NCBI RefSeq assembly: GCF_000735585.1
Contig: NZ_JNNO01000034.1
Coordinates: 124,001-188,000 of the forward strand
Source of the DNA: Devosia sp. LC5
GTDB lineage: Bacteria > Pseudomonadota > Alphaproteobacteria > Rhizobiales > Devosiaceae
Direction: 5' to 3'
DNA length: 64,000 nt
Positions 44,472 to 54,155 of the stretch are shown here, in pieces. The position numbers were made by a program, and so were the translations under genes. Every line of letters starts with the position of its first letter. Position 1 is the stretch's first letter. A model generated the notes under the pieces. The model was not told where the DNA came from. It did no database searches and saw nothing but the letters and a program-made list of their open reading frames with translations.

Positions 44472-45754
44472 GGGCACCTCGAAAAATTGCCCGGCCCGAG
44501 TTGCTGCGGTATGAACGGGGGGTGATCGGCTGCTTGGGCGTAACGATGGCACAGATGGGTTTCTTCGATCTTTCGGACCGCTATGCGAGCCTGGATGCCA
44601 AGAAGGACCCCTTGGTCGAGATTGACGCCGTTGTGCCTTGGGAGGAGTTCCGCCCGACGCTGGAGCGGGTTTGGCGCAAGCCAGATGCGGAGCGGAAGTC
44701 GCGCGCCGGGCGCAAGCCGATGGACGCCGTTCTGATGTTCAAGACACTGGTCCTGGGCGCGCTCTACAACCTGTCCGACGACCAGATCGAGTATCAGGTG
44801 CGCGACCGTTTGTCATTCATGCGGTTCCTCGGCCTAGGGCTTGAGGACCGGGTGCCCGATGCCAAGACGGTGTGGCTTTATCGCGAAGCGCTGGCGCAGG
44901 CGGACCTGGTGGAGGCGCTGTTCAAGCAGTTCGACGGCTATCTGGCGCGACGGGGTTACATCGCGCGGGGAGGGCAGATCCTGGATGCCTCCATCGTCCC
45001 GGTGCCGAAGAACCACAACACGCGCGAGGAAAACAAGGCGATCAAGAGCGGTGAGGTGCCCGAGGGCTGGTCCGACAAACCGGCCAAGCGGTCACAGAAG
45101 GACGTTGATGCTCGCTGGACCAAGAAGCACGGCAAATCCCACTATGGCTACAAGAACCATGTGAGCATCGACAGGAAGCACAAGCTGGTAAGACGTTACC
45201 ATGTCAGCGATGCCGCCCTGCATGACAGCCAAGCGGTGGACCACCTGCTGACGCGGGGCAATACCGGCGCGGGGGTCTGGGCCGATCCGGCCTATCGGTC
45301 CGAGGAGATGGAAGCCAAGCTGCGCGGCATGAAGCTGAAGAGCCACATCCACCGCAAGGGCAAGCGCGGCAAGCCGCTGACCGAGCAGGCCAAAAGCAGC
45401 AACCGGACCAAATCCTCGGTGCGTGCCCGGGTCGAGCATGTCTTCGGCGCGCAGACCAACGACATGGGCGGCACGCTGGTGCGCACGATCGGCATGGTGC
45501 GGGCGAAGGCGAAGATCGGGATGAAGAACCTCGCTTACAACATGCGCCGCCTCGGCCAGCTGAGCCGCCTGAACCCGTGCCCGGGCTAACCCAGGGACGC
45601 GGAAATCAAGTCGTGCGGCACGAAACGCCGCGCGCGACAGGCAAAGCATCAAAGACCCCGTAGCGCACAAGGGCACTGACGGGTGGCATTACGCCCATTT
45701 CAAGCCGCCGAGCCCGCGACCCGCGACCGGAAAAGGTCAAAAATCGAGGTGCCC
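44472..45754 (+). mobile_element. IS5-family insertion sequence with TCAT duplication
   Basis: The 1283-bp element has terminal inverted repeats GGGCACCTCGA (44472-44482, and inverted at 45744-45754) and is flanked by TCAT on both sides (44468-44471, 45755-45758), the 4-bp duplication typical of IS5. It carries one transposase gene and interrupts the 3' end of a GFA-family gene. Confidence 0.92.
44546..45589 (+). CDS. IS5-family transposase
   Basis: From ATG 44546 (or 44555) the product is about 347 aa with an N-terminal DUF772-type domain (GRKPMDAVLMFKTLVLGALY) and a DDE core: Asp in GGQILDASIVPVPK, Asp in GVWADPAYRSEE, Glu in RARVEHVFG. The frame is intact, so the element may be mobile. 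The in-frame start at 44501 lacks support. Confidence 0.94.
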   Translation: MAQMGFFDLSDRYASLDAKKDPLVEIDAVVPWEEFRPTLERVWRKPDAERKSRAGRKPMDAVLMFKTLVLGALYNLSDDQIEYQVRDRLSFMRFLGLGLEDRVPDAKTVWLYREALAQADLVEALFKQFDGYLARRGYIARGGQILDASIVPVPKNHNTREENKAIKSGEVPEGWSDKPAKRSQKDVDARWTKKHGKSHYGYKNHVSIDRKHKLVRRYHVSDAALHDSQAVDHLLTRGNTGAGVWADPAYRSEEMEAKLRGMKLKSHIHRKGKRGKPLTEQAKSSNRTKSSVRARVEHVFGAQTNDMGGTLVRTIGMVRAKAKIGMKNLAYNMRRLGQLSRLNPCPG

Positions 45755-46104
45755 TCATGTTTCGATCGCTCGAATACTGACATGGTGGGTAGCGCGAACG
45801 CCGGGTCAGCAAAAGAACCTACCCCCACCCCTATCCAAGACGGCGATGCATCGGCCTTCCAATAGACGGTCGAACCGCAAGTGGGGCAAAAATACATGCG
45901 GACCTTGCGCCCGCTATCGCCAGTGCGAACAAATTCCGTCGCTGCTCCAGATATTTCGACACACTCAACCGAATAGAACGCATTGGCGCTGAACGGCGCA
46001 CCAGTTCTTCGCTGGCAAGCGAAACAGTGACATAGCGCAGTCAATTGGGGTGACTCGCTAAACGTCAGTCTAAGAGCGCCGCAGGCGCATTTGGCGTCGA
46101 CCAT
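45700..46104 (-). CDS. GFA-family protein with IS5-altered C-terminus
   Basis: ATG 46104 has the ribosome site AAGGAG. The 134-aa protein has the GFA zinc cysteines (AKCACGALRLTF, LCHCFACQRRTG, FCPTCGSTVYW), named after glutathione-dependent formaldehyde-activating enzyme. After SVFERSKHE the reading frame enters IS5 DNA and ends with 17 foreign residues (GTSIFDLFRSRVAGSAA). The native ending is at 44407-44471. The fold may survive because only the last strand is replaced. Confidence 0.88.
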   Translation of the reverse strand: MVDAKCACGALRLTFSESPQLTALCHCFACQRRTGAPFSANAFYSVECVEISGAATEFVRTGDSGRKVRMYFCPTCGSTVYWKADASPSWIGVGVGSFADPAFALPTMSVFERSKHEGTSIFDLFRSRVAGSAA

Positions 46105-46761
46105 AGAAACTCCTTCCGCTTGCGCGGTGAGATTATATTGATGTTGGAGGGTGAAGCGCAGGCCCGAACCGCAATTCATTGCGAGGGGCTATGCGAAGGG
46201 GCTGAAACCTGATGCTATTTTCAGGTCTACCCCAGCATCAAGATAGATCGTGGGAATGTTGAAGTCTAGTGGGAGATAGGCTGTCGCAAAACTCCCCGAT
46301 TAAAGCTACAGTTCTGCAACTGACTTCTGCGACAGATGATCCAGGATAACGGCCAACCTGCAAGGGCTGGTTTCAGAGCCATCGCTTCACGCCACGAACG
46401 GCCGAGATGAGGTGATTCCTGCCGATATCGCGCCGACGTCGGCACCGCAAGATAAACGGCCGGTTTTCTGACGCCAGCGGGATGCCGCTCGCCAGCGCAA
46501 CCAAACCGCCAGAAAATTCGATGCCGAAATCAGCGCAAGTTCGACCCGCCCCAACCGGCTTTTCTCACGGTGTCCGGCAGCGTGCACCGACGGATCATTA
46601 TTGGACGTCCGTCGCACCGATCGCGGTTTGCTTCTCACGAAGCGTGCGTCTGCCGTCTCTGTTCGTCTCACGCAAAATGGGCCGGAATCGCCCTCATTGC
46701 GCGTCCGGCCGATCATCATTGCCAGCCGCTACAGGTAGCAACAGCTGCCGGGATGTGGAGG
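46105..46761. other. Intergenic region without a recognised gene
   Basis: About 650 bases with no convincing gene. It contains an inverted repeat, CTGTCGCA at 46281-46288 and TGCGACAG at 46328-46335, extendable with mismatches, that could be the relic of an insertion-sequence end or a recombination site. Confidence 0.4.
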
Positions 46762-47178
46762 TTAGCGCGAGAGGACGGCCGATCCGAGGGCGTTGAGATT
46801 GAGCATCGCGGCAATGCCGATGAACAGGCCGCCAGCGCCACCGAGCAGGTTGAGCGCGATGGTCGAGTCTATGGCGTTCTTCGTGACGCCGTAGACGAGC
46901 GCGTATCCGGCAATGGCGGCCGGTACGGCGAAGATGGCAAGCGCGACGAGCCGCAAAGCCGGGTTCTTGGCAAAACCGAGCACGGCGATGACCAGACCGA
47001 CCGAAAGCAGGGCCGCACCGATGGCGGCGAAACCCGACATTAGGAAACCAGCGCCGGTTCCATAGACATACTGGAACGCGGTGAGACCCACCATGAAGGG
47101 CAAGGCATAGATGGCGAAGTTATAAGCGATGAAGCAAAGCGCGATCGACAAGGAGATGGCGAGCAGGATCAGGGTCAT
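46762..47178 (-). CDS. Small polytopic membrane protein of unknown function
   Basis: ATG 47178 has the ribosome site GGAGG. The 138-aa product has four hydrophobic helices (beginning MTLILLAISLSIALCFIAYN, then around residues 30-55, 62-80 and 105-130) and hardly any soluble part. I do not recognise the family. It lies alone in the ICE backbone between the DUF2493 and GFA genes. Entry exclusion or stress adaptation are possible roles, without direct evidence. Confidence 0.75.
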   Translation of the reverse strand: MTLILLAISLSIALCFIAYNFAIYALPFMVGLTAFQYVYGTGAGFLMSGFAAIGAALLSVGLVIAVLGFAKNPALRLVALAIFAVPAAIAGYALVYGVTKNAIDSTIALNLLGGAGGLFIGIAAMLNLNALGSAVLSR

Positions 47179-47340
47179 GGAAGCCTCCACAGCAAGGTTG
47201 TGGGTCACGACAGGCTGCCAGAGGATACGCTCCGCCTGCGACTATGCTACTTCGCCGGTTCTGCAAGGATGCTTTATCTGAGCCAGAATATGGCTCTCAG
47301 TCAAGTAGTGGCGGCTGAACCAGCCGCCGAGCGGCGGCGC

Positions 47341-48276
47341 TTACGCGCCGCCGTCGAACTTCATGACCGGGATGCCGAGCTTGCGGGCCTTGTCGCTGAG
47401 GTTCTCCTGAATCCCGGTTCCCGGGAAGACGAGAACGCCGACCGGCAGGACATCCAGCATGGCGTCGTTGCGCTTGAAGGGCGCGGACTTGGCGTGCTTC
47501 GTCCAGTCGGGCTTGAAGGCGACCTGCGGAACCTTGCGGTTGTCGGCCCATTTCGCCGCGATCAGCTCGGCTCCCTTCGGCGATCCGCCGTGCAGCAGCA
47601 CCATATCGGGATGCTTGGCATGGACCTGATCGAGCCTGGCCCAGATCAGGTGATGATCGTTGAAGTCGAGACCGCCGGTGAAGGCGACCTTGGGGCCGGC
47701 GGGCAGCATCACCTCGGTTTCCGCCCGCCGTTTGGCGGCGAGGAAGTCCCGGCTGTCGATCATCGCCGAGGTCAGATTGCGATGGTTGACCATCGAGCCT
47801 GAGCGCGGCCGCCAGGCCGATCCGGTGTGGCGCTCGAACTGTTCGGCGGCGACATCGCGGAAGAGTTCCATGCTGTTGCGCCGCTCGATGAAGGTTTGAC
47901 CCTCTGCCGTCAGGCGTTCCAGCTCGACCGATTTCACCTCGGAACCATCCTGTTCCCTTTGCCCGCGACGCTGGGCCTGCTCGTTATCGTCCAGATCGCG
48001 TTCGATCCGGGCGGTGGCGCGGTGGAAGAGATTGACGGTGGACCACAGCAGTTCGTCGAGGTCGGGTTCGAGGCGGGTATCACTGAGGGTGACGATCAGG
48101 GCGTCGAAGATGTCGGCGACGGCGCCAGCGACGGCATTGCCTTCGGGAAGCGGCCTTGGGTCGGGTTCATCCTCGAACGGACGGTAGCCGTATAGCTGGA
48201 GTTCGCTGAGGAGGTGATCGGTAGGGGATGAGGTGTGTGGCGGCTCGAAACCTGCGTCATCATATTCGGTCATCAT
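47341..48276 (-). CDS. DUF2493 (SLOG-like) protein
   Basis: The start is at a double ATG (48276/48273) with an AAGGG ribosome site. The 311-aa product has an acidic N-terminal part and a C-terminal DUF2493 domain of the SLOG nucleotide-binding superfamily (VAFTGGLDFNDHHLIWARLD, then MVLLHGGSPKGAELIAAKWA). SLOG domains bind nucleotide-derived ligands, and several work in phage-defence signalling, but in this ICE class the gene is a backbone component of unknown role. Confidence 0.88.
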   Translation of the reverse strand: MMTEYDDAGFEPPHTSSPTDHLLSELQLYGYRPFEDEPDPRPLPEGNAVAGAVADIFDALIVTLSDTRLEPDLDELLWSTVNLFHRATARIERDLDDNEQAQRRGQREQDGSEVKSVELERLTAEGQTFIERRNSMELFRDVAAEQFERHTGSAWRPRSGSMVNHRNLTSAMIDSRDFLAAKRRAETEVMLPAGPKVAFTGGLDFNDHHLIWARLDQVHAKHPDMVLLHGGSPKGAELIAAKWADNRKVPQVAFKPDWTKHAKSAPFKRNDAMLDVLPVGVLVFPGTGIQENLSDKARKLGIPVMKFDGGA

Positions 48277-48615
48277 GGTGTTCGCCCTTGTCGGATCGAC
48301 CGCGCCCATCGCGGCCTTCGCAGGCGACGAATGCTGTCGGGCGGCCCGGACCTGCACCCGCAGCGAAGCGGAGGGCCAAGCCTCCAGCGCTGGATGGCGA
48401 AGACCGGCTATTTTGCCTCGCGATGCAAAGCGCCCAAAGGGCGCGGCGGAAAATAGCCGGGCGCAGCCATTGCCGGTCAGGGCCGTTTGACGGCTCGATC
48501 GCCCTCTCAGAAGGCCGAGGGCGGCGGCCCCTCCTGCACATCAGGACAACACCATCACCGCATATGGCAGGTTTGGGCTGCTGCGCGCCTCATTTCCGAC
48601 GTGACCGATGCCGCC
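48277..48615. other. Intergenic region with a nested inverted repeat
   Basis: No gene is seen in the 339 bases between the DUF2493 start and the Toprim gene end. The stretch contains the nested hairpin described at 48404-48460. Confidence 0.5.
48404..48460. repeat. Nested inverted repeat (hairpin within hairpin)
   Basis: CCGGCTATTTT at 48404-48414 pairs with AAAATAGCCGG at 48450-48460. Inside lies GCGCCC-AAA-GGGCGC (48430-48444). The structure is symmetric on DNA and RNA and sits about 155 bases past the Toprim gene stop. It could terminate transcription from the strawberry-notch operon or bind a protein. Confidence 0.7.
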
Positions 48616-49653
48616 TCACGCCGCGAGAAACCGGCTGGCGTCTTCGGGAACGATCTGAACCCGCAAGGCCGCCCGGAGTGCATCAATGCCGAGTTGGCGC
48701 AGATCCTCATTGAAGTCCCCGAGCACCGGCGACAGGACAACCGCCTCGATCCCGACGCCTTTCGCCCGTTCGACCAGACTGTCTCGCGCACCATCCCCCG
48801 CCGGATCGCAATCGCGCACGATATAGAGCCGCCGCAGCGACGCAGGGAACAGGATGGCGGCGAGGTGCGCCGCCGAGAGCGCCGCCATCATCGGCATAGA
48901 GGGCAGACCCGAGCGGGCCGACAGCACGGTCTCGATCCCTTCACCGGCCGCCAGAACATCATCCGCCACACCGAAGCGGACGCCGTGCCCCAGGAGATGG
49001 CCCATCGCCCGCCTCGGCGTTTCGACAGGGGCTTTGCCGCTGCCATCGGGCAAGAGCCAGGTGCGATGCGCGCCGGTCTGGACGCCGCCAAGGTCGGTGA
49101 CGGCTGCGATCATCGCGGGCCAGATTTCGGTGGGATCATGCCTCTCGGGCCGATAGTAGCAGCGCGGGTGGAAACGGAGGGCTCCGGTTTCGTGCAAAGC
49201 CGTAATCGCACGTTTGCGCAAATGCGTTTCCACGACTGTCCGCCCAATCGGCTGGGCCATGGCGAACAGACGCCGTGCTGCCTCCGGTGATCCTGTCGGC
49301 GCCGTCCTGGGCCGGGATCGGGGAACCGGATCAGGCTCCGGCCTTGGCAGGCTGAGGAAGGAACGGGCTTCCTCGGCGACGTCCTTGAAGTCGATGAGGC
49401 CGCAACTCTCGCGGATGACGTCGAGTAGGTCGCCATGTTCAGCCGTCGCCGCATCGGTCCATTTGCCCGCCGCGCCTTTGCCGGATTCCGGTCCCGTCAG
49501 GCGCACGAACATCGAGCGGCCAGGGCTGTTTTGCACATCACCAACCAGCCAGTAGCGGCCTTCACGATGGCCGTTCGACAGATAGCGCTTGCACACCGCC
49601 TCGGCCTGTCGGCCGAGACGATGTGCGAGTTCGGCGGCGTCATGGCGAGCCAT
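48616..49653 (-). CDS. Toprim-domain protein (primase-like)
   Basis: The 345-aa protein has an N-terminal domain seen in plasmid and phage primase-helicase-like proteins (RYWLVGDVQNSPGRSMFVRL) and a C-terminal Toprim fold (AAGEGIETVLSARSG with the conserved Glu, RLYIVRDCDPAGDGARD with the DxD). Such proteins may prime lagging-strand synthesis after transfer. It starts right at the end of the strawberry-notch gene, so both are in one operon headed by leader copy A. Confidence 0.9.
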   Translation of the reverse strand: MARHDAAELAHRLGRQAEAVCKRYLSNGHREGRYWLVGDVQNSPGRSMFVRLTGPESGKGAAGKWTDAATAEHGDLLDVIRESCGLIDFKDVAEEARSFLSLPRPEPDPVPRSRPRTAPTGSPEAARRLFAMAQPIGRTVVETHLRKRAITALHETGALRFHPRCYYRPERHDPTEIWPAMIAAVTDLGGVQTGAHRTWLLPDGSGKAPVETPRRAMGHLLGHGVRFGVADDVLAAGEGIETVLSARSGLPSMPMMAALSAAHLAAILFPASLRRLYIVRDCDPAGDGARDSLVERAKGVGIEAVVLSPVLGDFNEDLRQLGIDALRAALRVQIVPEDASRFLAA

Positions 49654-52600
49654 CTATGCCGCCTCCCGTTCACCGATGCGCTGGACGGGATAGCGCTCCA
49701 GCACCTTGGCCAGGATGGCGGGGCCGGAAGCGTCGGTGGGGATGAACATCCTCAGCTTCCACGAGATGATCTCATGGAACAGCCCGTAGGCCGAAAGGCG
49801 GTCGCGCATGACGTCGGTGAAGCCGGACAGTTCGATACGGTTGGCGCCCATGACGCGGCTGCGCCGAAGCTGAAGCCCCTCGCTGAGGTCGAGGATGGTC
49901 TTGCCGTCCATCAGCGCCATGAAGGCGTCGTCCGGCGTCAGCGTCGAGGTGCCGGTGGCCATCGCGCCCGCGACCCAGGCGGGCGAAACGCGGCGACCGA
50001 CGATGCGCTCGCCGTCGTCGGTCTGGAGCCGATAGACGCGCGTCGAGTCATTGGGCAGGCGTTTCCAGATCGGCAGCAACAGGCCGCTGACGACATGGAG
50101 GGTGCTGTCGACGAATTCCGGCACCTCGGCCACCTCGACATTCCAGGCCGATGCAAACGCAGCATCATCAGCCTCGACCCAATGGGTTTCGCCCATCATC
50201 TTGATGGGAACATTATGCGCCTCCATGGGCCGGATCAGGCGGATGCGCCGCTCGATCTCACCATCGTCCAGCATGACGCTGGTGGTCGGGATTTGAACGG
50301 CGGCGCGGCCTGAACGTTCATTGATGAGGAGCCTCGCCCGAGGATCGGCAAGCTGGTCGAGGGCCTCCGTGAGCATGATCGGACGGTTGCGCTGGCGCTG
50401 CGTGATGGTCAGCAACCGAGCTTCGGCGCCGGTGCCGGGATGGACGTGGATGGTCTGGCGGTCGGTGACGACGAACGATTCCGCCCGCAGCGTTTCCAAC
50501 CCGACGTCGTAGCTGCCGGAAGTGATGGCGCCCTCGATCCTGGCGTTCAGCAATTGCTCGAAGGCGGTGAACAGCACGCCTTGTAGTTCAATGGTGAGCG
50601 CCAGCAGGCGGTTGAGGAAGGTGGTGATCGGCGGCAACTCGTCCTTGATGCCGGTGTCATCCATGAGTTTAAGGCCAGTCGCCTCCTCGAACATCTGGAG
50701 CGAGCAGCCCTCGACCTTGCCGCGTACCAGCAGGAGATAGAGCTGCCGAAGCGCGTCGCGCGCATAGTGGGATTCCAGATTGTCTTCGGGCCGAAACAGC
50801 CCCTGTCCGCCGGTTTGGCGCTGGCCGCGCGTGATCGCGCCCAGCGTGTCGAGACGGCGGGCGATGGTGGAGAGGAAGCGCTTTTCGGCCTTCACGTTCG
50901 TCGAGATCGGCCGGAACAGCGGCGGCTGCTTCTGGTTGGTGCGGTTGGTGCGGCCCAGCCCCTGAATGGCGGCGTCGGCCTTCCAGCCCGGTTCCAGCAG
51001 GTAGTGAACGCGCAGCCGCTGGTTCTTCGAGCCGAGATCGGCGTGATAGGAGCGCCCGGTGCCGCCCGCGTCCGAAAAGATCAGGATGCGTTTCTGATCG
51101 TCCATGAAGGCGGCGGTCTCCGTGAGATTGGCCGATCCGGCGCGGTTCTCGACGGCGAGACGATCAACGCCGCCGGGGCTGGTCATGGAGTCGGCACCCG
51201 ACTTGCGGACGATGCGCCGCGAACGGCCCGTGACTTCCGCCACCATGTCCGTGCCGAAGCGCTGGATGATCTGGTCGAGCGCCCCCGGAACGGGAGGCAG
51301 GGAGGACAGCTTCTCGATCAGCCGGTCGCGGCGGGCGACGGCCTCACGGCTCTCGACCGGCTGGCCGTCGCGATAGACCGGGCGTGACGACAGATTGCCT
51401 TCCGAATCCGTGAAAGGCTCGTAGAGCTGCACCGGGAAGGAATGGGCGAGGTAGTCCAGCACATATTCCCTGGGGGTGATATCGACGCGGACGTCGTTCC
51501 ACTCCTCAGCGGGAAGCTCCGCCAGGCGGCGTTCCATCAGCGCCTCGCCGGTGGAAACGATCTGGATCACGGCGGCATGACCGTCTTCCAGATCGCGGGT
51601 GATGGCGGCGATCAGCGTCGGCGTTTTCATGCTGGTGAGTAGATGACCGAAGAAGCGCTGCTTGGCCGACTCGAAGGCGGAACGCGCGGCGGCCTTGGCC
51701 TGCCGGTTCAGCGTGGCGGAGCCGCCATCGCCGCCGCCGGTGATGTTGGCGGCCAGCATGGCGGCGTCGAGATTGTTATGGATGACTGAAAACGCCCCGG
51801 CATAGGCATCATAGATGCGGGTCTGTTCCGGCGCGAGCTGGTGCTCGACCAGTTCGTATTCGACACCATCATAGGAGAGCGACCGCGCCGTATAGAGTCC
51901 GAGCGCCCGAAGATCGCGGGCCAGCACCTCCATCGCCGCAACGCCGCCCGCTTCGATGGCTTCGACGAATTCCGCGCGCGTCGAAAACGGGAAATCCTCG
52001 CCACCCCAGAGGCCGAGCCGCTGGGCGTAGGCGAGATTGTGAACCGTGGTCGCGCCTGTGGCCGAGACATAGACGATCCGGGCGTTCGGCAGGGCGTGCT
52101 GGAGCCGCAAGCCCGCGCGACCCTGCTGCGAGGCGGTGACATCGCCGCGTTCCCCTTTGCCGCCGGCGGCGTTCTGCATGGCATGGCTCTCGTCGAAAAT
52201 GATCACTCCATCGAAGTCGGAGCCCAACCAATCGACGATCTGCTGCACGCGCGAAACCTTCTCGCCGCGCTCATCGGAACGCAGCGTGGAATAGGTGGTG
52301 AACAGGACGCCTTCCGGCAGCCGAATGTCCTTGCCCTGCGGGAAACGCGACAGCGGCGTGACCAGCAGCCGCTCCATGCCGAGCGCCGACCAGTCGCGCT
52401 GCGCGTCTTCGAGCAGCTTGTCGGATTTGGAGATCCAGACGGCCTTGCGGCGCCCTCTCATCCAGTTGTCGAGGATGATCCCGGCTGACTGGCGGCCTTT
52501 GCCAGCGCCGGTGCCGTCGCCAAGCATGAAGCCGCGGCGGAAGCGGACGGCGTTCGGTGCGTCGTCGGGCGCAGCCGAGACGACATCGAAGGTGTCGTCC

Positions 52601-54027
52601 AGCGTCCATGTTCCGGCAAGGAAGTCGGAATGAGCTTCGCCGGCATAGATGACGGTTTCCAGTTGGGCGTCGGACAACAGGCCGTCGGTGACGATGTTGG
52701 CGGGAAGCCTCGGCCGGTAGCTCGGCTTGGGCGGCGCGACCGAGGACATGGCCGCCGATTGCACCAGTTTGGTCGGATGGGCCGCAGAGCCGGGAATACG
52801 GATCGCCTGCAATCCGTATTCCTCATAGATTGCATCGGTGATCCGGCCGTCCTCGGCGGGCGTCCAGTCGATGGCGTCATAAGCGAGTTCGACGCCCTCA
52901 GGTTCAGTGACGGTGCGGACGGGGGAGGATGCGGCGGCGCGGGCGAGATAACCGCGAACGGTGCGCGGTGCGGCGGCTGGCGCCACCACAGGAACCGAGA
53001 TCGCAGCATCGACCGGCAACCGTGCCGGGACATGCTCGCCGATCCAGTCGATCAGCGTGGCGACATCGGGCGCGATCCCCGGCGATGCCGGAAAGGCGGC
53101 CGGATCGTCGGCGGGCAGTTTGTCGATCACGGTCAGGCGGGTGTCGATGGTGGTGCCATGTTTGGCATAGACCGAGCCGTCGATGGACGCGGTGAACACC
53201 ACGCGACCATGTTCCTGAAGCCGGATGAAGGCGTCGCGCCAGGCCGGCGTATCGGACGCGAAGCTCGACCCGGTGATCGTCACGAGCCGCCCGCCATCGG
53301 CCAGACGCGCCAGCGCCGAGGCGATATGGCGATAGGCGGCGTCAGCCATCCGGCCGGAGACGTTAGCCATCACCGAGAATGGCGGGTTCATCAGCACCAC
53401 GGTCGGCACGGTGCCAGGCGCGAGGTGATCGTGAATCTGGGCCGCGTCGAAGCGGGTGACGGAAATGGCCGGAAAGAGGTGGGAAAGAAGATCCGCGCGG
53501 GTTTCCGCCAGTTCGTTCAGCACCAGCGATCCCCCGGCGATCTCGGCCAGGACGGCTAGCAGGCCGGTGCCGGCCGAGGGTTCCAGCACGCGATCGGCAG
53601 GGGTGATCGCTGCGGCGGTTGCGGCGATCAGTCCGAGCGGGATCGGCGTCGAGAACTGCTGAAAAGTCTGGCTCTCTTCCGAACGGCGGGTGTGGGTGGG
53701 GAGAAGTCCGGCGATCTTCGCCAGCAATGGCAGAGCTGCGGCCTGAGACCCGGCTTTGCGGAAAAGCGCCTTTCCGTATTTGCGCAGGAACAGCACGGTC
53801 GCCGCCTCGCAGGCTTCATAGGCGGTCTTCCAGTCCCAGGCGCCCGCGGCGTCGGACGCGCCAAAGGCGGTTTCCATCGCGCCGCGCAGGATAATGGCGT
53901 CGATGCGGCTGCCGCGTTCGAGATGGGGGAGGAGGAGAAGTGCCGCCTGGTGAACAGCAAAGGCCGTATCGACGGCAGGAACAATCGGTGCAGCCGGAAG
54001 GGTCGCGGCGGCGGAAGCATATGTCAT
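49654..54027 (-). CDS. Methyltransferase-strawberry notch helicase fusion
   Basis: ATG 54027 gives 1457 aa. Residues about 120-320 form an adenine-methyltransferase-like domain (SAM motif VLEPSAGTG near 148-154, catalytic NPPF at 214-217). From about 440 a strawberry-notch-type superfamily 2 helicase follows: Walker A GDGTGAGKGR at 503-512, Walker B FDESH at 611-615, C-terminal motifs FSDAGGTGRSYHADLG and GLGRTNRTNQ. It probably remodels or modifies entering element DNA, possibly against host restriction. Leader copy A lies upstream. Confidence 0.9.
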   Translation of the reverse strand: MTYASAAATLPAAPIVPAVDTAFAVHQAALLLLPHLERGSRIDAIILRGAMETAFGASDAAGAWDWKTAYEACEAATVLFLRKYGKALFRKAGSQAAALPLLAKIAGLLPTHTRRSEESQTFQQFSTPIPLGLIAATAAAITPADRVLEPSAGTGLLAVLAEIAGGSLVLNELAETRADLLSHLFPAISVTRFDAAQIHDHLAPGTVPTVVLMNPPFSVMANVSGRMADAAYRHIASALARLADGGRLVTITGSSFASDTPAWRDAFIRLQEHGRVVFTASIDGSVYAKHGTTIDTRLTVIDKLPADDPAAFPASPGIAPDVATLIDWIGEHVPARLPVDAAISVPVVAPAAAPRTVRGYLARAAASSPVRTVTEPEGVELAYDAIDWTPAEDGRITDAIYEEYGLQAIRIPGSAAHPTKLVQSAAMSSVAPPKPSYRPRLPANIVTDGLLSDAQLETVIYAGEAHSDFLAGTWTLDDTFDVVSAAPDDAPNAVRFRRGFMLGDGTGAGKGRQSAGIILDNWMRGRRKAVWISKSDKLLEDAQRDWSALGMERLLVTPLSRFPQGKDIRLPEGVLFTTYSTLRSDERGEKVSRVQQIVDWLGSDFDGVIIFDESHAMQNAAGGKGERGDVTASQQGRAGLRLQHALPNARIVYVSATGATTVHNLAYAQRLGLWGGEDFPFSTRAEFVEAIEAGGVAAMEVLARDLRALGLYTARSLSYDGVEYELVEHQLAPEQTRIYDAYAGAFSVIHNNLDAAMLAANITGGGDGGSATLNRQAKAAARSAFESAKQRFFGHLLTSMKTPTLIAAITRDLEDGHAAVIQIVSTGEALMERRLAELPAEEWNDVRVDITPREYVLDYLAHSFPVQLYEPFTDSEGNLSSRPVYRDGQPVESREAVARRDRLIEKLSSLPPVPGALDQIIQRFGTDMVAEVTGRSRRIVRKSGADSMTSPGGVDRLAVENRAGSANLTETAAFMDDQKRILIFSDAGGTGRSYHADLGSKNQRLRVHYLLEPGWKADAAIQGLGRTNRTNQKQPPLFRPISTNVKAEKRFLSTIARRLDTLGAITRGQRQTGGQGLFRPEDNLESHYARDALRQLYLLLVRGKVEGCSLQMFEEATGLKLMDDTGIKDELPPITTFLNRLLALTIELQGVLFTAFEQLLNARIEGAITSGSYDVGLETLRAESFVVTDRQTIHVHPGTGAEARLLTITQRQRNRPIMLTEALDQLADPRARLLINERSGRAAVQIPTTSVMLDDGEIERRIRLIRPMEAHNVPIKMMGETHWVEADDAAFASAWNVEVAEVPEFVDSTLHVVSGLLLPIWKRLPNDSTRVYRLQTDDGERIVGRRVSPAWVAGAMATGTSTLTPDDAFMALMDGKTILDLSEGLQLRRSRVMGANRIELSGFTDVMRDRLSAYGLFHEIISWKLRMFIPTDASGPAILAKVLERYPVQRIGEREAA

Positions 54028-54070
54028 GGGAGGAACCTCGAGGAGAGCGAAGCGGGATGAACCGGCTGGT

Positions 54071-54126
54071 GCTCTCTCTCGACCCCACCGGCTCAAACTC
54101 CTCCCGGCCCGCCTCTTCCTCTCAAG
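54071..54126 (-). repeat. Leader element copy A, upstream of the strawberry-notch gene
   Basis: Read leftward: TTGAGAGGAAGAG, spacer, GTTTGAGCCGGTGGGGTCGA, then GAGAGAGAGC. It ends 43 bases before the start codon. Copies A and B share the same ending and the same distance to the ATG. Confidence 0.8.
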
Positions 54127-54155
54127 GCGCGGTCATGACGATGTCGCCACGGCGT

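Noticed and set aside
46281..46335. Inverted repeat as the end of a Tn3-type transposon
   Set aside because: The arms are only 8 bp exact, no transposase or resolvase is near, and no target duplication was found.
46387..46719. 110-codon minus-strand frame between GFA and the membrane protein
   Set aside because: Arg/Ser-rich composition, no ribosome site and no family resemblance.
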